Shown: one piece after another, positions 10,158 through 19,503 of the stretch
Position numbering within the stretch: position 1 is the first letter of the stretch
How the letters are laid out: each line of letters starts with the position of its first letter
DNA from: Caryophanon sp.
Lineage (GTDB): Bacteria; Bacillota; Bacilli; Bacillales_A; Planococcaceae
DNA: 64,000 nucleotides
Reading direction: 5' to 3'
Assembly (NCBI GenBank): GCA_018384745.1
Contig: JAHAYH010000137.1
Coordinates: forward strand, 35,392-99,391
The notes under the pieces: generated by a model
What the model saw: the letters and a program-made list of their open reading frames with translations, nothing else
What the model was told of the DNA's origin: nothing
The model's database searches: none
Made by a program: the position numbers and the translations under genes

Positions 10158-11735
10158 ATGGATCGAAATGAGCTATTAGCACCAACGATTTACAACATTG
10201 TAGAAGAAATTGAGCGCTATGCAAATGTGTCACATGATGCGTTAATCGTACATAACGAAGATGACACAATTGAGCGTATTTCATACAAAGTGTTAATTGA
10301 GCGTGCCAATCGCGTGGCGAACGTGTTCCAAAAGGATGGGTTACAAAAAGGGGATGTAGCACTCATTATGGTTCCTCGTTCAGTAGAGGCGTACGTTGTT
10401 TATATCGCAGCATTAAAAGCAGGATTAGCAATCATTCCAAGTTCTGAAATGCTACGTGCAAAGGATATCGACTACCGCATCGTCCATGCAGATGCAAAAT
10501 TAATCATTGCCGATGAAGCGTACATTAGCGAATTTGAAGAAGCGCAACATATTGGCGGGGTGAAACAATATGTAATCGGTGAAGCAAAGGAGCCGTGGCG
10601 TCCAATTCGTAAGCTTGTAGAAGATCAACCAACAACGTTTGACATGGTGAAAACGGAAAGCACAGATGTTGCGTTTATCGCGTATACAAGCGGTACGACA
10701 GGGAACCCAAAAGCAGCGGTACATCCACATTCATGGGGCTATGCACATTTACGTACAGCCGCGCCTCAATGGTTAGGCATTCAAGAAGGTGACGTCGTAT
10801 GGGCAACAGCAGCACCAGGGTGGCAAAAATGGATTTGGAGCCCGTTCCTAGCATCACTTGGTAGCGGTGCAACAGCATTCGTTCATAAAGGTCGTTTCTC
10901 ACCAGAAGACTTCCTACACATTTTAGAGGAGTACAAAGTGAATGTATTATGCTGTACGCCGACAGAATATCGTTTAATGGCAAAAGTAGATGGCTTAGAT
11001 CGTTACGATTTATCAAACTTACGTCAAGCGGTATCAGCAGGTGAACCATTAAATCGTGAAGTGATTGAAGTGTTCTTAAAGCACTTTAATTTACAAGTGC
11101 GCGACGGCTACGGTCAAACAGAAAATACGTTGCTTGTTGGGACAATGGTTGGCATGGAGCCACGCCCAGGATCGATGGGGAAACCGACACCAGGCAACTA
11201 TGTAGAGGTCATCAATGAAGATGGCGAACCAGTAGCACCAGGTGAAGTAGGCGATATCGCGGTGCATAAATCGACACCAGCGTTATACAAAGGCTACTTA
11301 AAAGACCCAGAGCGTACGAGCATGCAGTTCCGTGGTGAGTGGTACATTACAGGTGACCGCGCAACAAAAGATGAAGACGGCTACTTCTGGTTTGAAGGAC
11401 GCGGCGATGATATTATCATTTCATCTGGTTACACGATTGGACCATTTGAGGTAGAGGATGCGTTAACGAAGCACCCAGCGGTAAAAGAATGTGCTGTTGT
11501 TGCGAGTCCAGATGAAATTCGAGGCCATATTGTAAAAGCGTTTATCGTTTTACGTGACCCAGAGCAAGCGGGTGAGGCGTTAATTAAAGAATTACAACAG
11601 CACGTAAAAGATGTAACAGCACCATACAAATACCCACGAGCGGTACAATTTATTGACGAGCTACCAAAAACGACGTCAGGCAAAATTCGTCGCGTCGAGT
11701 TGCGTCAACAAGAGTTTAAAAAAGTGCAAGCGTAA
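10158..11735 (+). CDS. ytcI: Acyl-CoA synthetase, ANL (AMP-binding) superfamily, YtcI/MbcS type
   Basis: Activates a carboxylic acid via acyl-AMP to an acyl-CoA; relatives act on short or branched chains, but the substrate cannot be read from sequence. Of 525 residues, the large domain carries the P-loop YTSGTTGNPKAAVH, the GYGQTENT motif and TGDRATKDEDGYFWFEGR. The small domain ends with PKTTSGKIRRVELR, which contains the catalytic lysine. An upstream in-frame start at 10077 falls on the promoter, and AAGGGGGAA precedes the ATG at 10158. Monocistronic. The scrap of a second ligase follows it. Confidence 0.92.
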   Translation: MDRNELLAPTIYNIVEEIERYANVSHDALIVHNEDDTIERISYKVLIERANRVANVFQKDGLQKGDVALIMVPRSVEAYVVYIAALKAGLAIIPSSEMLRAKDIDYRIVHADAKLIIADEAYISEFEEAQHIGGVKQYVIGEAKEPWRPIRKLVEDQPTTFDMVKTESTDVAFIAYTSGTTGNPKAAVHPHSWGYAHLRTAAPQWLGIQEGDVVWATAAPGWQKWIWSPFLASLGSGATAFVHKGRFSPEDFLHILEEYKVNVLCCTPTEYRLMAKVDGLDRYDLSNLRQAVSAGEPLNREVIEVFLKHFNLQVRDGYGQTENTLLVGTMVGMEPRPGSMGKPTPGNYVEVINEDGEPVAPGEVGDIAVHKSTPALYKGYLKDPERTSMQFRGEWYITGDRATKDEDGYFWFEGRGDDIIISSGYTIGPFEVEDALTKHPAVKECAVVASPDEIRGHIVKAFIVLRDPEQAGEALIKELQQHVKDVTAPYKYPRAVQFIDELPKTTSGKIRRVELRQQEFKKVQA

Positions 11736-11767
11736 GCGACGAATCAAAGCGAGCGCTTAGTCAGAAG

Positions 11768-11805
11768 ACGTTAGAGGAAAGGGATCTTTCTTCTAACGTT
11801 TTTTT
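11768..11805 (+). terminator. Terminator after acyl-CoA synthetase
   Basis: ACGTTAGA-g-GAAAG pairs with CTTTC-t-TCTAACGT around a 4-nt loop, followed by T7. It abuts the gene remnant that follows. Confidence 0.85.
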
Positions 11806-11929
11806 ACATGCACAATTCCCGAAAATATGGGTGCCAGACGATGTCATCTTCATGGATGATATCCCAAAAACGTCGGTTGGGAAATTTTTAAAAGCAGAGC
11901 TTCGTGAGCAGCTGCATAAACAGCTGTAG
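11804..11929 (+). pseudogene. C-terminal remnant of a second acyl-CoA ligase
   Basis: The frame reads HAQFPKIWVPDDVIFMDDIP then KTSVGKFLKAELREQL before a TAG at 11927. FPK-WVPD and IPKTSVGKFLK are the C-terminal signature, including the catalytic lysine, of medium/long-chain fatty-acyl-CoA ligases. No start codon, ribosome site or upstream coding sequence exists; only about 40 codons survive. It differs from the C-terminus of the intact neighbour (PKTTSGKIRR), so it is not a recent duplicate of it but the tail of a different ANL gene lost by deletion. It keeps its own terminator downstream. Confidence 0.8.
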
Positions 11930-11945
11930 TGCGCGGTCAAAAAAG

Positions 11946-11976
11946 CACCTTCGTCTGATCAACGGAGGTGTTTTTT
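11946..11976 (+). terminator. Terminator after the ligase remnant
   Basis: CACCTTCGT pairs with ACGGAGGTG (one mismatch) around a 7-nt loop and is followed by T6. It is presumably the original terminator of the lost gene. Confidence 0.7.
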
Positions 11977-12086
11977 GTTGTGCGGTAAGGCAATAAGTTG
12001 ATTACGTGACAAATTCGGCGGAAATACGCCGCATCATGAAACTTTTTGTTACACTAGAACGTAGAAATGGCAAAAGGAGTGAAAAT

Positions 12087-13100
12087 ATGAATATTAAACG
12101 ATGGCTAGCATTAGTTGGTGCAGTAGTACTGCTCGCAATTTCAATCGGCATGAGCTCGTTAGTTAACATTGCCTCAACGGATTGGGGCGCGGTGTTTGAT
12201 CCAGAAGAACTGCTCGGCTCTTCGATGGCTACAAGTGAAGTGGTATTAGAAGATGGTGATGTAGATGAACGAATTGCGGTTGTGAAAATAAACGGCACGA
12301 TTCAAGATGTAGGCAGTGGTTCATTATTATCAGCAGTGGAATACGATCATGAATTTACGTTAAATCAGCTGCAAGCAATTCAAGAAGACGACACGATCAA
12401 AGGTGTCGTATTACAAGTAGATACACCAGGTGGCGGCGTGTATGAGTCACGTCAATTATACGATGCCATCATCGAACTACAAGAAGCACGTGATATTCCA
12501 ATCTACGTATCGATGGGTTCAATGGCAGCATCAGGTGGGTATTACATATCAGCACCTGCTGACAAAATCTTTGCGTATTCTGAAACGTGGACAGGCTCAA
12601 TTGGTGTAATTATGCAAGGGATTAACTACGGCCAATTAGCAGAAGATTACGGCATTGTATTTGAAACATTAAAATCAGGTCCATATAAAGACATTATGAG
12701 TGCTACACGTCCAATGACAGATGACGAGCGTGCAATTATGCAAACGCTTGTTGATGAAGCGTATAACGAGTTTGTCAACGTCATCGCAGCAGGTCGCGGC
12801 ATGTCAGCTGAAGAAGTGCGTAAAGTAGGTGACGGTCGCATTTACACAGCGCAACAAGCAGTGAAAAACGGCTTAGTGGACGAAATTGGGGATGGCGAAG
12901 CAACGTTACAAGCGTTACGTCAAGACTTTAAGTTAGAAAATGCACAAGTATTTGAATATGGGTATGCCGATACATCTTGGAGCTCATTAATGTCTGTCAA
13001 AGCAGCAGAGCTATTTGGTCCATCAGCAGAAGAACGCGTATTAAACAAATTATTATCAGATTATGAAGCGCCACGTGCGATGTACTTATATGGTGAATAA
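12087..13100 (+). CDS. sppA: Signal peptide peptidase SppA (S49 family)
   Basis: Membrane serine protease that degrades released signal peptides and is linked to lantibiotic resistance in B. subtilis. Of 337 residues, the N-terminal membrane anchor WLALVGAVVLLAISIGMSSL is followed by the protease domain. The Ser/Lys dyad is intact: Ser149 in AASGGYYIS and Lys201 in SGPYKDIMS, with the GSIGVIMQG segment between. This matches the short, single-domain Gram-positive form. The start at 12087 has AAAGGAG in front; the longer frame from 12006 has none. It forms an operon with the RDD protein. Confidence 0.95.
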   Translation: MNIKRWLALVGAVVLLAISIGMSSLVNIASTDWGAVFDPEELLGSSMATSEVVLEDGDVDERIAVVKINGTIQDVGSGSLLSAVEYDHEFTLNQLQAIQEDDTIKGVVLQVDTPGGGVYESRQLYDAIIELQEARDIPIYVSMGSMAASGGYYISAPADKIFAYSETWTGSIGVIMQGINYGQLAEDYGIVFETLKSGPYKDIMSATRPMTDDERAIMQTLVDEAYNEFVNVIAAGRGMSAEEVRKVGDGRIYTAQQAVKNGLVDEIGDGEATLQALRQDFKLENAQVFEYGYADTSWSSLMSVKAAELFGPSAEERVLNKLLSDYEAPRAMYLYGE

Positions 13101-13114
13101 GGAGGCGAATGAGC

Positions 13115-13690
13115 ATGTCTGAATTCAATAATGAACAGCAAGCGCCACAGTTTCCAGAAACGCCTGAAGACGTATTATTAGCATCGCGTCGCCGCACGAA
13201 GGAAATGGTGATGGAAGTAAAAACAGCAGGCTTTTGGATGCGTTTATGGGCTTATCTTATTGATTTACTCGTAATTGGTGCCATTACGTCAATCGTTGTG
13301 AAGCCCGTATTTTATTTACTCGATGTTACGCGTGAAGAATACATTTGGTATGCGCCGTATACAATCGCATCGGCTATCGTGTTTTACGGTTATTTCGTGC
13401 TGATGACGAAGCTTGTTGGGCAAACGGTCGGCAAAATGATTTTTGGACTGCGTGTCATTGCAGACAACGGCAAGCCATTAACGTGGGGGGCGGTATTATT
13501 CCGCGAATGGATTGGTCGCTTTATTTCGGTAAAAACAGTTGTGTTTTATTTATTAGTGGCGGTTGTGCCAAACAATAAAGGGTTACATGACTTAATCGCT
13601 GATACCGTTGTTGTACACGAAGATACATTTTTACGAAAAGAACGAGAAGAACCGCCCGTTTGGAAAAACGAAACGGTTGAAACGGTATAA
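13115..13690 (+). CDS. yteJ: RDD family membrane protein YteJ
   Basis: In B. subtilis YteJ acts with SppA and inhibits its activity. The protein has a soluble N-terminus of about 45 residues, then the RDD domain: FWMRLWAYLIDLLVIGAITSIV (TM1 with the Arg and Asp), TIASAIVFYGYFVLM (TM2), LVGQTVGKMIFGLRVI and a third membrane segment VVFYLLVAVVPNN. GGAGG at 13101-13105 sits 3 nt from the ATG at 13109 and 9 nt from the one at 13115, so the latter is preferred (191 residues). It follows sppA by 14 bp, consistent with co-expression. Confidence 0.9.
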   Translation: MSEFNNEQQAPQFPETPEDVLLASRRRTKEMVMEVKTAGFWMRLWAYLIDLLVIGAITSIVVKPVFYLLDVTREEYIWYAPYTIASAIVFYGYFVLMTKLVGQTVGKMIFGLRVIADNGKPLTWGAVLFREWIGRFISVKTVVFYLLVAVVPNNKGLHDLIADTVVVHEDTFLRKEREEPPVWKNETVETV

Positions 13691-13698
13691 ACAAATCG

Positions 13699-13735
13699 AT
13701 GCAGGAATATGCCTTTTGCGTATTCCTGCATATTT
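13699..13735 (+). terminator. sppA-yteJ terminator
   Basis: ATGCAGGAATA pairs with TATTCCTGCAT around a GC-CTTTT-GC top, with a weak T-rich tail. Confidence 0.7.
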
Positions 13736-13832
13736 CATTTGAAATGTCCCAATTTCAGGTAGCTTTAGTTGCATAAAGCAGCCGCGTTTTAGTAAGATAA
13801 ATATAACCCAAATTTAGGAGGCGTAACAGTTC

Positions 13833-14336
13833 ATGGCAAACATTACATTCAAGAACAATCCTGTAACATTATTAGGTACTGAAGTAAAAGTGGGCGACAA
13901 AGCTCCAAACTTCTCAGTATTAGCAAACGATTTATCACCAGTAACGTTAGAAGACACTGCTGGTAAAGTACGCTTAATCTCTGTTGTACCATCACTTGAT
14001 ACAGGTGTATGTGATCAACAAACGCGTAAGTTTAACGAAGCAGCAGCAGAGTTAGGTGAAAACGTAGTCGTATTAACAGTATCTGTAGACTTACCATTCG
14101 CACAAAAGCGTTGGTGTGCAGCAGCAGGTATCGAAAACGTACAAACGGTTTCAGATCACCGCGACCTGTCATTCGGTAAAGCTTACGGCGTAGCAATTGA
14201 AGAATTACGCTTACTTGCACGTGCGATCTTCGTAGTAGATGGCGAAGGAAACGTTACATATGTAGAATACGTTTCAGAAGCAACAAACCACCCAGATTAC
14301 GATGCAGCGATTGCCGCTGTGAAGCAATTAGTATAA
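13833..14336 (+). CDS. tpx: Thiol peroxidase (2-Cys peroxiredoxin Tpx)
   Basis: Reduces hydrogen peroxide and organic peroxides using thioredoxin. The 167 residues match the family exactly. Peroxidatic Cys60 lies in [15 protein letters not shown] and resolving Cys95 in [11 protein letters not shown], the atypical 2-Cys arrangement of Tpx. AGGAGG lies about 11 nt before the start. Codon use is strongly biased toward preferred codons, which suggests high expression. Monocistronic with its own terminator, and next to ytxK as in B. subtilis. Confidence 0.98.
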   Translation: MANITFKNNPVTLLGTEVKVGDKAPNFSVLANDLSPVTLEDTAGKVRLISVVPSLDTGVCDQQTRKFNEAAAELGENVVVLTVSVDLPFAQKRWCAAAGIENVQTVSDHRDLSFGKAYGVAIEELRLLARAIFVVDGEGNVTYVEYVSEATNHPDYDAAIAAVKQLV

Positions 14337-14347
14337 GCAGTTGCACC

Positions 14348-14385
14348 AATTCACCATTTCAGCGAACGTTGAAATGGTGAATTTT
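14348..14385 (+). terminator. tpx terminator
   Basis: AATTCACCATTTC pairs with GAAATGGTGAATT around an internal AGCGAACGTT loop, followed by TTCGTTT. The U-tract is imperfect. Confidence 0.75.
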
Positions 14386-14468
14386 CGTTTGTATGGCGCA
14401 TTTTAATAGTGCAATTCATCGCACAGTTGCTATAATGAACAAATGCTAGTAATGAAAGGACGTTTCAC

Positions 14469-15392
14469 ATGGAAAATTTCGAGCAATTATTTTCGATTTT
14501 AAATACAGAAGCACAAAAAGAACAAGACGGCACATATTTAGAAGGCTTACTTGTCGCGCTTGAAAAATGGTTGGACGGGGAGCTTGACGTCAACGTAGAC
14601 AAGCTTTCAAAAGAGGAGATTCGTAAAGCGATTCAAATTGCCATTTTAAAAGGAATGCGTGAAGGCACACAGCCGAATCATCAAATGACACCGGATACGT
14701 TTGGCTTCTTATTATCGTTTTTCGTTGAGCAAGCGTTTGAAGAACAGCTTGCAGCAGGTCAATCATTAAAAGTGACGGATTTAGCGATGGGGACAGGGAA
14801 TTTACTGTATGCGCTCATGAATGCGTTTGATGGGAAAATTGACGCAACAGGTGTAGAAGTTGACGAATTATTAATTCAATTAGCGGCTGCAACAGCGAAT
14901 TTATTAGAGCAACCTGTGGAGCTGCATCACCAAGATGCGCTGACGGATTTACTCATCGACCCAGCGGATGCCATCGTATGTGATGTACCATACGGCTATT
15001 ACCCGAACGAGGAAATCGCACTTGATTATGAACTATGTGCACCAGAAGGGATGAGCTTTGCGCATCATTTATTCATTGAGCAATCGGTGAACTATGTGAA
15101 AGAGGGCGGCTACTTATTTTTCCTAGTGCCAGCGACGTTATTTGAGTCGGATCAAGCACAGCAACTGCACAAATATTTAAAGAAACACGTATGGATTCAA
15201 TCGGTTATTCAACTGCCGGAAAACTTATTCACCTCACGCGTGCATGAAAAAAGCATTTTAGTGCTGCAAAAGAAATCAGACGCACTGCGACCACCGAAGG
15301 AAGTATTGCTTGCGAAAGTACCGAATATGCAAAATAAAGAAGCATTGGCGATGTTCTTTGAAAAAGTCCGCATGTGGAAAGAAAATAAATAA
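14469..15392 (+). CDS. ytxK: Class I SAM-dependent methyltransferase, YtxK family
   Basis: Resembles the M subunit of type I and N6-adenine DNA methyltransferases, but stands alone with no restriction genes nearby, so it is likely a housekeeping enzyme of unknown target. Of 307 residues, an N-terminal helical domain (1-95) precedes the Rossmann fold with SAM motif VTDLAMGTGNLLYALM. The catalytic-type motif CDVPYGYYP stands in the NPPY position with a modified sequence. FLVPATLFES is typical of the family. In B. subtilis ytxK is followed by ackA, which is absent here. Confidence 0.9.
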   Translation: MENFEQLFSILNTEAQKEQDGTYLEGLLVALEKWLDGELDVNVDKLSKEEIRKAIQIAILKGMREGTQPNHQMTPDTFGFLLSFFVEQAFEEQLAAGQSLKVTDLAMGTGNLLYALMNAFDGKIDATGVEVDELLIQLAAATANLLEQPVELHHQDALTDLLIDPADAIVCDVPYGYYPNEEIALDYELCAPEGMSFAHHLFIEQSVNYVKEGGYLFFLVPATLFESDQAQQLHKYLKKHVWIQSVIQLPENLFTSRVHEKSILVLQKKSDALRPPKEVLLAKVPNMQNKEALAMFFEKVRMWKENK

Positions 15393-15394
15393 AC

Positions 15395-15433
15395 AAAAGC
15401 AAGTGAATGCCGCGGCACTCACTTGCTTTTTTG
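15395..15433. terminator. Bidirectional terminator ytxK / uspA
   Basis: AAGCAAGTGA...TCACTTGCTT with an inner TGCCGCGGCA palindrome, flanked by A-rich and T-rich runs on both sides. It sits between convergent genes. Confidence 0.85.
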
Positions 15434-15434
15434 C

Positions 15435-15881
15435 TTAGTTTTCTGGTGTACGTACGACTAATACGTCACATGGTGCAGAGCGAACGATGGCTTCTGATAC
15501 AGAACCGATTAAGAAACGCTCTACTGCGTTTAAACCTGTTGCACCACAAACGATTAAGTCTGCGTCTGTTAGTTTTGCTAACTCGCGCGTAATGATTGTT
15601 TTCGGTGAACCGTGTTCGATGACAGCTTTTACAGCTGGTACGCCGTATTCTTCTGCTTCTTTTTTGTAGTCTGCTAACAGCTCTTCTGAATGCGCTTGTG
15701 CACGCTCAGCGATTGAGCGGTCGTACGCTTCGATTGCTGCGAAAGAACGTGTGTCGATCACGTTTACTAAGTGTAATGTTGCTTCGTGACGCTTCGCCAT
15801 TTCTTTTGCCTTTTTAAATGCAAAGTTTGCTTCTTTTGAGCCGTCTACAGCGACAACAATATTATTATATGATAGTGCCAT
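15435..15881 (-). CDS. Universal stress protein, UspA family
   Basis: Small cytoplasmic ATP-binding stress protein of 148 residues. The start MALSYNNIVVAVDGSKEANFAF and the Usp nucleotide motif G-x2-G-x9-G-S in CGATGLNAVERFLIGSVSEAIV are intact, so it belongs to the ATP-binding subgroup. Monocistronic on the minus strand, converging with ytxK, with AAGGGGG upstream of the ATG. The 280-bp gap after it contains only AT-rich DNA and the terminator of the next minus-strand gene. Physiological role not deducible. Confidence 0.94.
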   Translation of the reverse strand: MALSYNNIVVAVDGSKEANFAFKKAKEMAKRHEATLHLVNVIDTRSFAAIEAYDRSIAERAQAHSEELLADYKKEAEEYGVPAVKAVIEHGSPKTIITRELAKLTDADLIVCGATGLNAVERFLIGSVSEAIVRSAPCDVLVVRTPEN

Positions 15882-16118
15882 TTACAACTACCCCCTTCGT
15901 TATGTATACACTTAGTATAACAAAATTGGCTATAAATGAAAGCGTTGTTTTGTGAAATTTTCGTGTTATTTGTACATTGTGTTGTTAAATTGTTTGAAAA
16001 TGCGTTGATTTCATTGTTAGGTGTAAAATTCAGATAATAAAAATATGATATGTGTGTTATAAATATCGCGTCTGTATGTTGATGCGATAAGTTTACACAA
16101 TTTCGGTAGTGAAAATGA

Positions 16119-16156
16119 AAAAGACAACTGACAAATTGATGTCAGCTGTCTTTTTG
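16119..16156 (-). terminator. Terminator of the M24 peptidase gene
   Basis: Inverted repeat AAAGACA...TGTCTTT with an inner TGACA/TGTCA stem. T-rich ends occur on both strands, and the position right after the minus-strand stop codon fits termination there. Confidence 0.65.
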
Positions 16157-16163
16157 GCCATCG

Positions 16164-17252
16164 TTATTTTACGATGATTAGCTCTTTTGGATAGCTCGTT
16201 AACACTTCAACGCCTGTATCAGTCACAACGACATCGTCTTCAATACGCACACCTGTAACGTCTGCTTTATATACGCCAGGTTCAATTGTGAAGACCGTAC
16301 CTGCTTGTAATCCATAATCATTTGAGCCGTTGATCGACGGGAATTCATGCACTGAAATACCAAGACCATGACCAAGGCGGTGTGTGAAATAGTCACCGTA
16401 GCCCGCTTCTGTAATGACGTCGCGTGCAATTTTATCTAAATCCATCGCGCGGACACCTGGCTTGACGGCAGCAATCGCTGCTTCATTTGCGCCAAGCACC
16501 GCGTTGTAAATATGTTTTTGTGCATCGGATACGTCGCCAAACGCAACCGTACGTGTAATATCTGAACAGTAGCCTTCGTAAATGACACCTAAATCAAATA
16601 AAATCATGTCGCCGCGCTGAATTTTGCGGTCGCCTGGTACGCCGTGTGGAGAGGCTGATTTTTCGCCTGCAAGCACCATCGTATCGAAGCTCATCGCATA
16701 GCCTTTTGCTTTAATGGCCGATTCAATGATGTTTAAAATCTCCATTTCCGTACGACCTTCTTCGATCGCATTGACACCTACTTCAATCGCATAGTCTGCA
16801 AGTTTTGCAGCTTCGCGCATTTTTTGAAGCTCTTCCTCGTCTTTGCGTACGCGCATCGCATTAATGTGAGCATCAAATGCTACAAATGTCGCGTCAAAGC
16901 GCGCTTGTAGTGCTTCATAGCGCGAAACGGTTACGTGATCTTTTTCAATCGCCAATGTTTGGAGATCAATGCCGCGCGTTGCACACGCTGCTTGTAATAC
17001 ATCCCATGCATTTTGTGTATCTTCATGACCGACTGCTTCAAAGCCCCAGCCAGCTGCGATCGCATCGGGTACTTCCATTTTCGGACAAATTAAAAATGGT
17101 TCAGCCTCTTGAAATACCATAACCCCTAATAAGCGCTCATGTGGGTCGCTTAAAAAGCCAGATACGTAAAAGACGTTATCCGGTGTTGTAATGAATGCAG
17201 CATCGATGTGTGCATCGCGTAAATGTTGTTGAATACGTTGTAGTTTATTCAT
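16164..17252 (-). CDS. Xaa-Pro dipeptidase / aminopeptidase P family (M24)
   Basis: Dinuclear-metal peptidase that cleaves X-Pro bonds in the cytoplasm. An N-terminal creatinase-like domain (1-130) is followed by the pita-bread domain with all five ligands: LFDLGVIYEGYCSDITRT (two Asp), HRLGHGLGISVHE (His), FTIEPGVY (Glu) and GVRIEDDVVV (Glu). The length of 362 residues fits PepQ/PapA-type enzymes. GGAGG precedes the start. Monocistronic and divergent from ytkL. The precise paralogue (PepQ, PapA, PapB) cannot be told from sequence alone. Confidence 0.93.
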   Translation of the reverse strand: MNKLQRIQQHLRDAHIDAAFITTPDNVFYVSGFLSDPHERLLGVMVFQEAEPFLICPKMEVPDAIAAGWGFEAVGHEDTQNAWDVLQAACATRGIDLQTLAIEKDHVTVSRYEALQARFDATFVAFDAHINAMRVRKDEEELQKMREAAKLADYAIEVGVNAIEEGRTEMEILNIIESAIKAKGYAMSFDTMVLAGEKSASPHGVPGDRKIQRGDMILFDLGVIYEGYCSDITRTVAFGDVSDAQKHIYNAVLGANEAAIAAVKPGVRAMDLDKIARDVITEAGYGDYFTHRLGHGLGISVHEFPSINGSNDYGLQAGTVFTIEPGVYKADVTGVRIEDDVVVTDTGVEVLTSYPKELIIVK

Positions 17253-17400
17253 ATATAAGCCTCCAGAAATTAAAACTCACTGTCTATATTACGCCTATTT
17301 TTGGAGGATGTACAAAAAAACACAAAAAAATGAAGGGAAAACAATAAAAATCTCGAAATATACAAGAGGGAACGATTTCACTTAAAGGAGGAATTATGCG

Positions 17401-18084
17401 ATGGAGATTACATACCATGGACATTCAGTTGTAAAGGTGAACATTGAAGGGAAGACGATTTTAATTGATCCATTTTTAACGGGCAATAGCTTAACGGATT
17501 TATCAGCAGACACAGAGCAAGCGGATGTTATTTTATTGACGCACGGACATAACGACCATGTAGGTGATACGGTTGCGCTTGCCGCAAAGAATGATGCACA
17601 AGTCGTTGCACCTGTAGAAGCAGCGGATTATTTAAGCACACAAGGCGTGAAAAATACAGTGCCACTCGGTTTAGGGGGAACGTATGATTTTGGCTTTGCG
17701 AAAGTAAAGTTTGTGCAAGCATTCCACAGCTCATCGTATACAGATGCAGACGGTGTTGTACATTACATGGGCGTTGCAGGAGGGCTTTTATTATTTGCAG
17801 AAGGCTTAACGATTTACCATGCGGGTGACACGGCGCTGTTTGGCGATATGGAATTAATCGGGCGTCGCCATCCGATCGATGTCGCATTTTTGCCAATTGG
17901 CGGTCATTTTACGATGGACCCAATCGATGCTGCACATGCTGTATCACTCATTAAGCCTAAAATTGTTGTACCAGTTCATTACGATACATTCCCGCCGATT
18001 AAAGTCGATGTCAATGACTTCGTAGAGCTTGTAAAAGACGCAAAAGTTCAAGTGTTGCAAGCAGGTGGACAAGTGGAGCTATAA
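17401..18084 (+). CDS. ytkL: Metal-dependent hydrolase, UPF0173 (metallo-beta-lactamase fold)
   Basis: Member of the YtkL/UPF0173 group; substrate unknown. The 227 residues include the zinc signature LTHGHNDHVGD (residues 45-55), the later HAGDTALFGDM and the GGHFTMDP and VPVHYDTFP motifs that complete the two-metal site. The start has AAAGGAGG about 8 nt upstream. It precedes ytoI in the same direction as in B. subtilis, but about 110 bp with a possible separate promoter lie between them. Confidence 0.93.
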   Translation: MEITYHGHSVVKVNIEGKTILIDPFLTGNSLTDLSADTEQADVILLTHGHNDHVGDTVALAAKNDAQVVAPVEAADYLSTQGVKNTVPLGLGGTYDFGFAKVKFVQAFHSSSYTDADGVVHYMGVAGGLLLFAEGLTIYHAGDTALFGDMELIGRRHPIDVAFLPIGGHFTMDPIDAAHAVSLIKPKIVVPVHYDTFPPIKVDVNDFVELVKDAKVQVLQAGGQVEL

Positions 18085-18195
18085 CGGGTAAGCAGTCGTG
18101 AAACAGTTGTAGATCTTCGCCATGTTTCTATATTTTGTGTAAAAGTTATGATACACTACAAAATAGGACAGTACATGGGAAGATAGGTGATACAA

Positions 18196-19503
18196 TTGTC
18201 TACAAAACACGAGAAAATTTTACAGTACATTGAATCGTTACCGGTAGGGACGAAAATTTCAGTGCGTCAAATTGCAAAGGAAATGCAAGTGAGTGAAGGG
18301 ACAGCATATCGCGCCATTAAAGAAGCGGAAAATAGCCGCTTAGTGAGCTCGATCGAACGTGTCGGCACAATTCGTATTGAAAAGAAGAAAAAAGAAAATA
18401 TCGAGCGTTTAACGTTTGCTGAAATCGTCAACATTGTCGATGGACAAGTGCTCGGCGGTCGAGATGGCTTACACAAAACGTTAACGAAGTTTGTCATTGG
18501 AGCGATGCAGCTAGATGATATGATGCGTTATACAGATGCAGGGAGCTTATTAATTGTCGGAAACCGTGTAAAAGCACACCAACTAGCATTAACAGCAGGT
18601 GCAGCTATTTTAGTCACAGGCGGCTTTGAAACGACAGACGAAAACAAGCGCCTTGCAGATGAATTACAGCTACCGATTATTTCAACGAGCTATGATACAT
18701 TTACGGTAGCGACAATGATTAATCGTGCCATTTACGATCAGCTCATTAAAAAGGATATTTTACTTATTGAAGATATTTATGTGCCGCTTGAGGAAACGTC
18801 GATTTTACGCGTCGATGAAACGGTGCAGCACTTCCATGAACAAAACGAAGCGACAACGCACGGTGCATATCCAGTCGTAACGAAAAACAACAAGCTTGTC
18901 GGCATGGTGACAGTGAAGGACGTAATTGGGAAAGCCAGCACAGAATCACTGGATAAAGTAATGACGAAAAACCCGATCGCAGGCTCGATGAAAACATCGG
19001 TCGCAGCAGCAGGACACCGCATGATTTGGGAAGGTATTGATTTACTACCAGTTGTCGATGAAGATAATACGTTAAAAGGTGTTATTTCACGTCAGGACGT
19101 TTTAAAGGCGTTACAACTTGCGCAGCGTCAGCCACATAACGGTGAAACGATTGATGACATCGTGAAAAATGAAATGAAAGTGCTTGGTGAGGACGATATT
19201 TTCGTTGAGTTTAAAGTAACGCCGCAAATGACGAACCAATACGGTGCCATTTCATACGGTGCGTTTACAACGTTATTAGCAGAGGCGGGTGCGTTTGCGT
19301 TAAAGCGTCATAAGCGCGGCGATGCGGTAGCGGAAAACTTAACGATTTATTTCATTAAGCCAGTTCAAATGGAAAGTAAACTAACGGTGAAGCCGGTTAT
19401 TTTAGACATGTCACGTAAGTTTGTGAAAATGGACTTTGAAGTGTACAATAACCAAACGCTTGTTGGGAAAGCGATGATGACCTTCCAATTACTTGAACGT
19501 TAA
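18196..19503 (+). CDS. ytoI: YtoI: HTH, DRTGG, tandem CBS and hotdog thioesterase-like domains
   Basis: Probable nucleotide-sensing regulator of unknown target. Order: N-terminal winged helix (KISVRQIAKEMQVSEGTAYRAIKEAE, 20-50), DRTGG domain (about 70-190), two CBS repeats (about 195-310; GAYPVVTKNNKLVGMVTVKD and LLPVVDEDNTLKGVISRQDV), then a hotdog domain (about 320-435; MTNQYGAISYGAFTTLL). The start is the TTG at 18196, since AGGTGA lies 5 nt before it and the resulting N-terminus MSTKHEKIL matches the family. The GTG at 18187 is less likely. 435 residues. Confidence 0.92.
   Translation: MSTKHEKILQYIESLPVGTKISVRQIAKEMQVSEGTAYRAIKEAENSRLVSSIERVGTIRIEKKKKENIERLTFAEIVNIVDGQVLGGRDGLHKTLTKFVIGAMQLDDMMRYTDAGSLLIVGNRVKAHQLALTAGAAILVTGGFETTDENKRLADELQLPIISTSYDTFTVATMINRAIYDQLIKKDILLIEDIYVPLEETSILRVDETVQHFHEQNEATTHGAYPVVTKNNKLVGMVTVKDVIGKASTESLDKVMTKNPIAGSMKTSVAAAGHRMIWEGIDLLPVVDEDNTLKGVISRQDVLKALQLAQRQPHNGETIDDIVKNEMKVLGEDDIFVEFKVTPQMTNQYGAISYGAFTTLLAEAGAFALKRHKRGDAVAENLTIYFIKPVQMESKLTVKPVILDMSRKFVKMDFEVYNNQTLVGKAMMTFQLLER

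Noticed and set aside
14469-15392. Restriction-modification or phage-defence system around ytxK
   Set aside because: It is a stand-alone conserved YtxK-family gene beside tpx, with no specificity or nuclease gene nearby.
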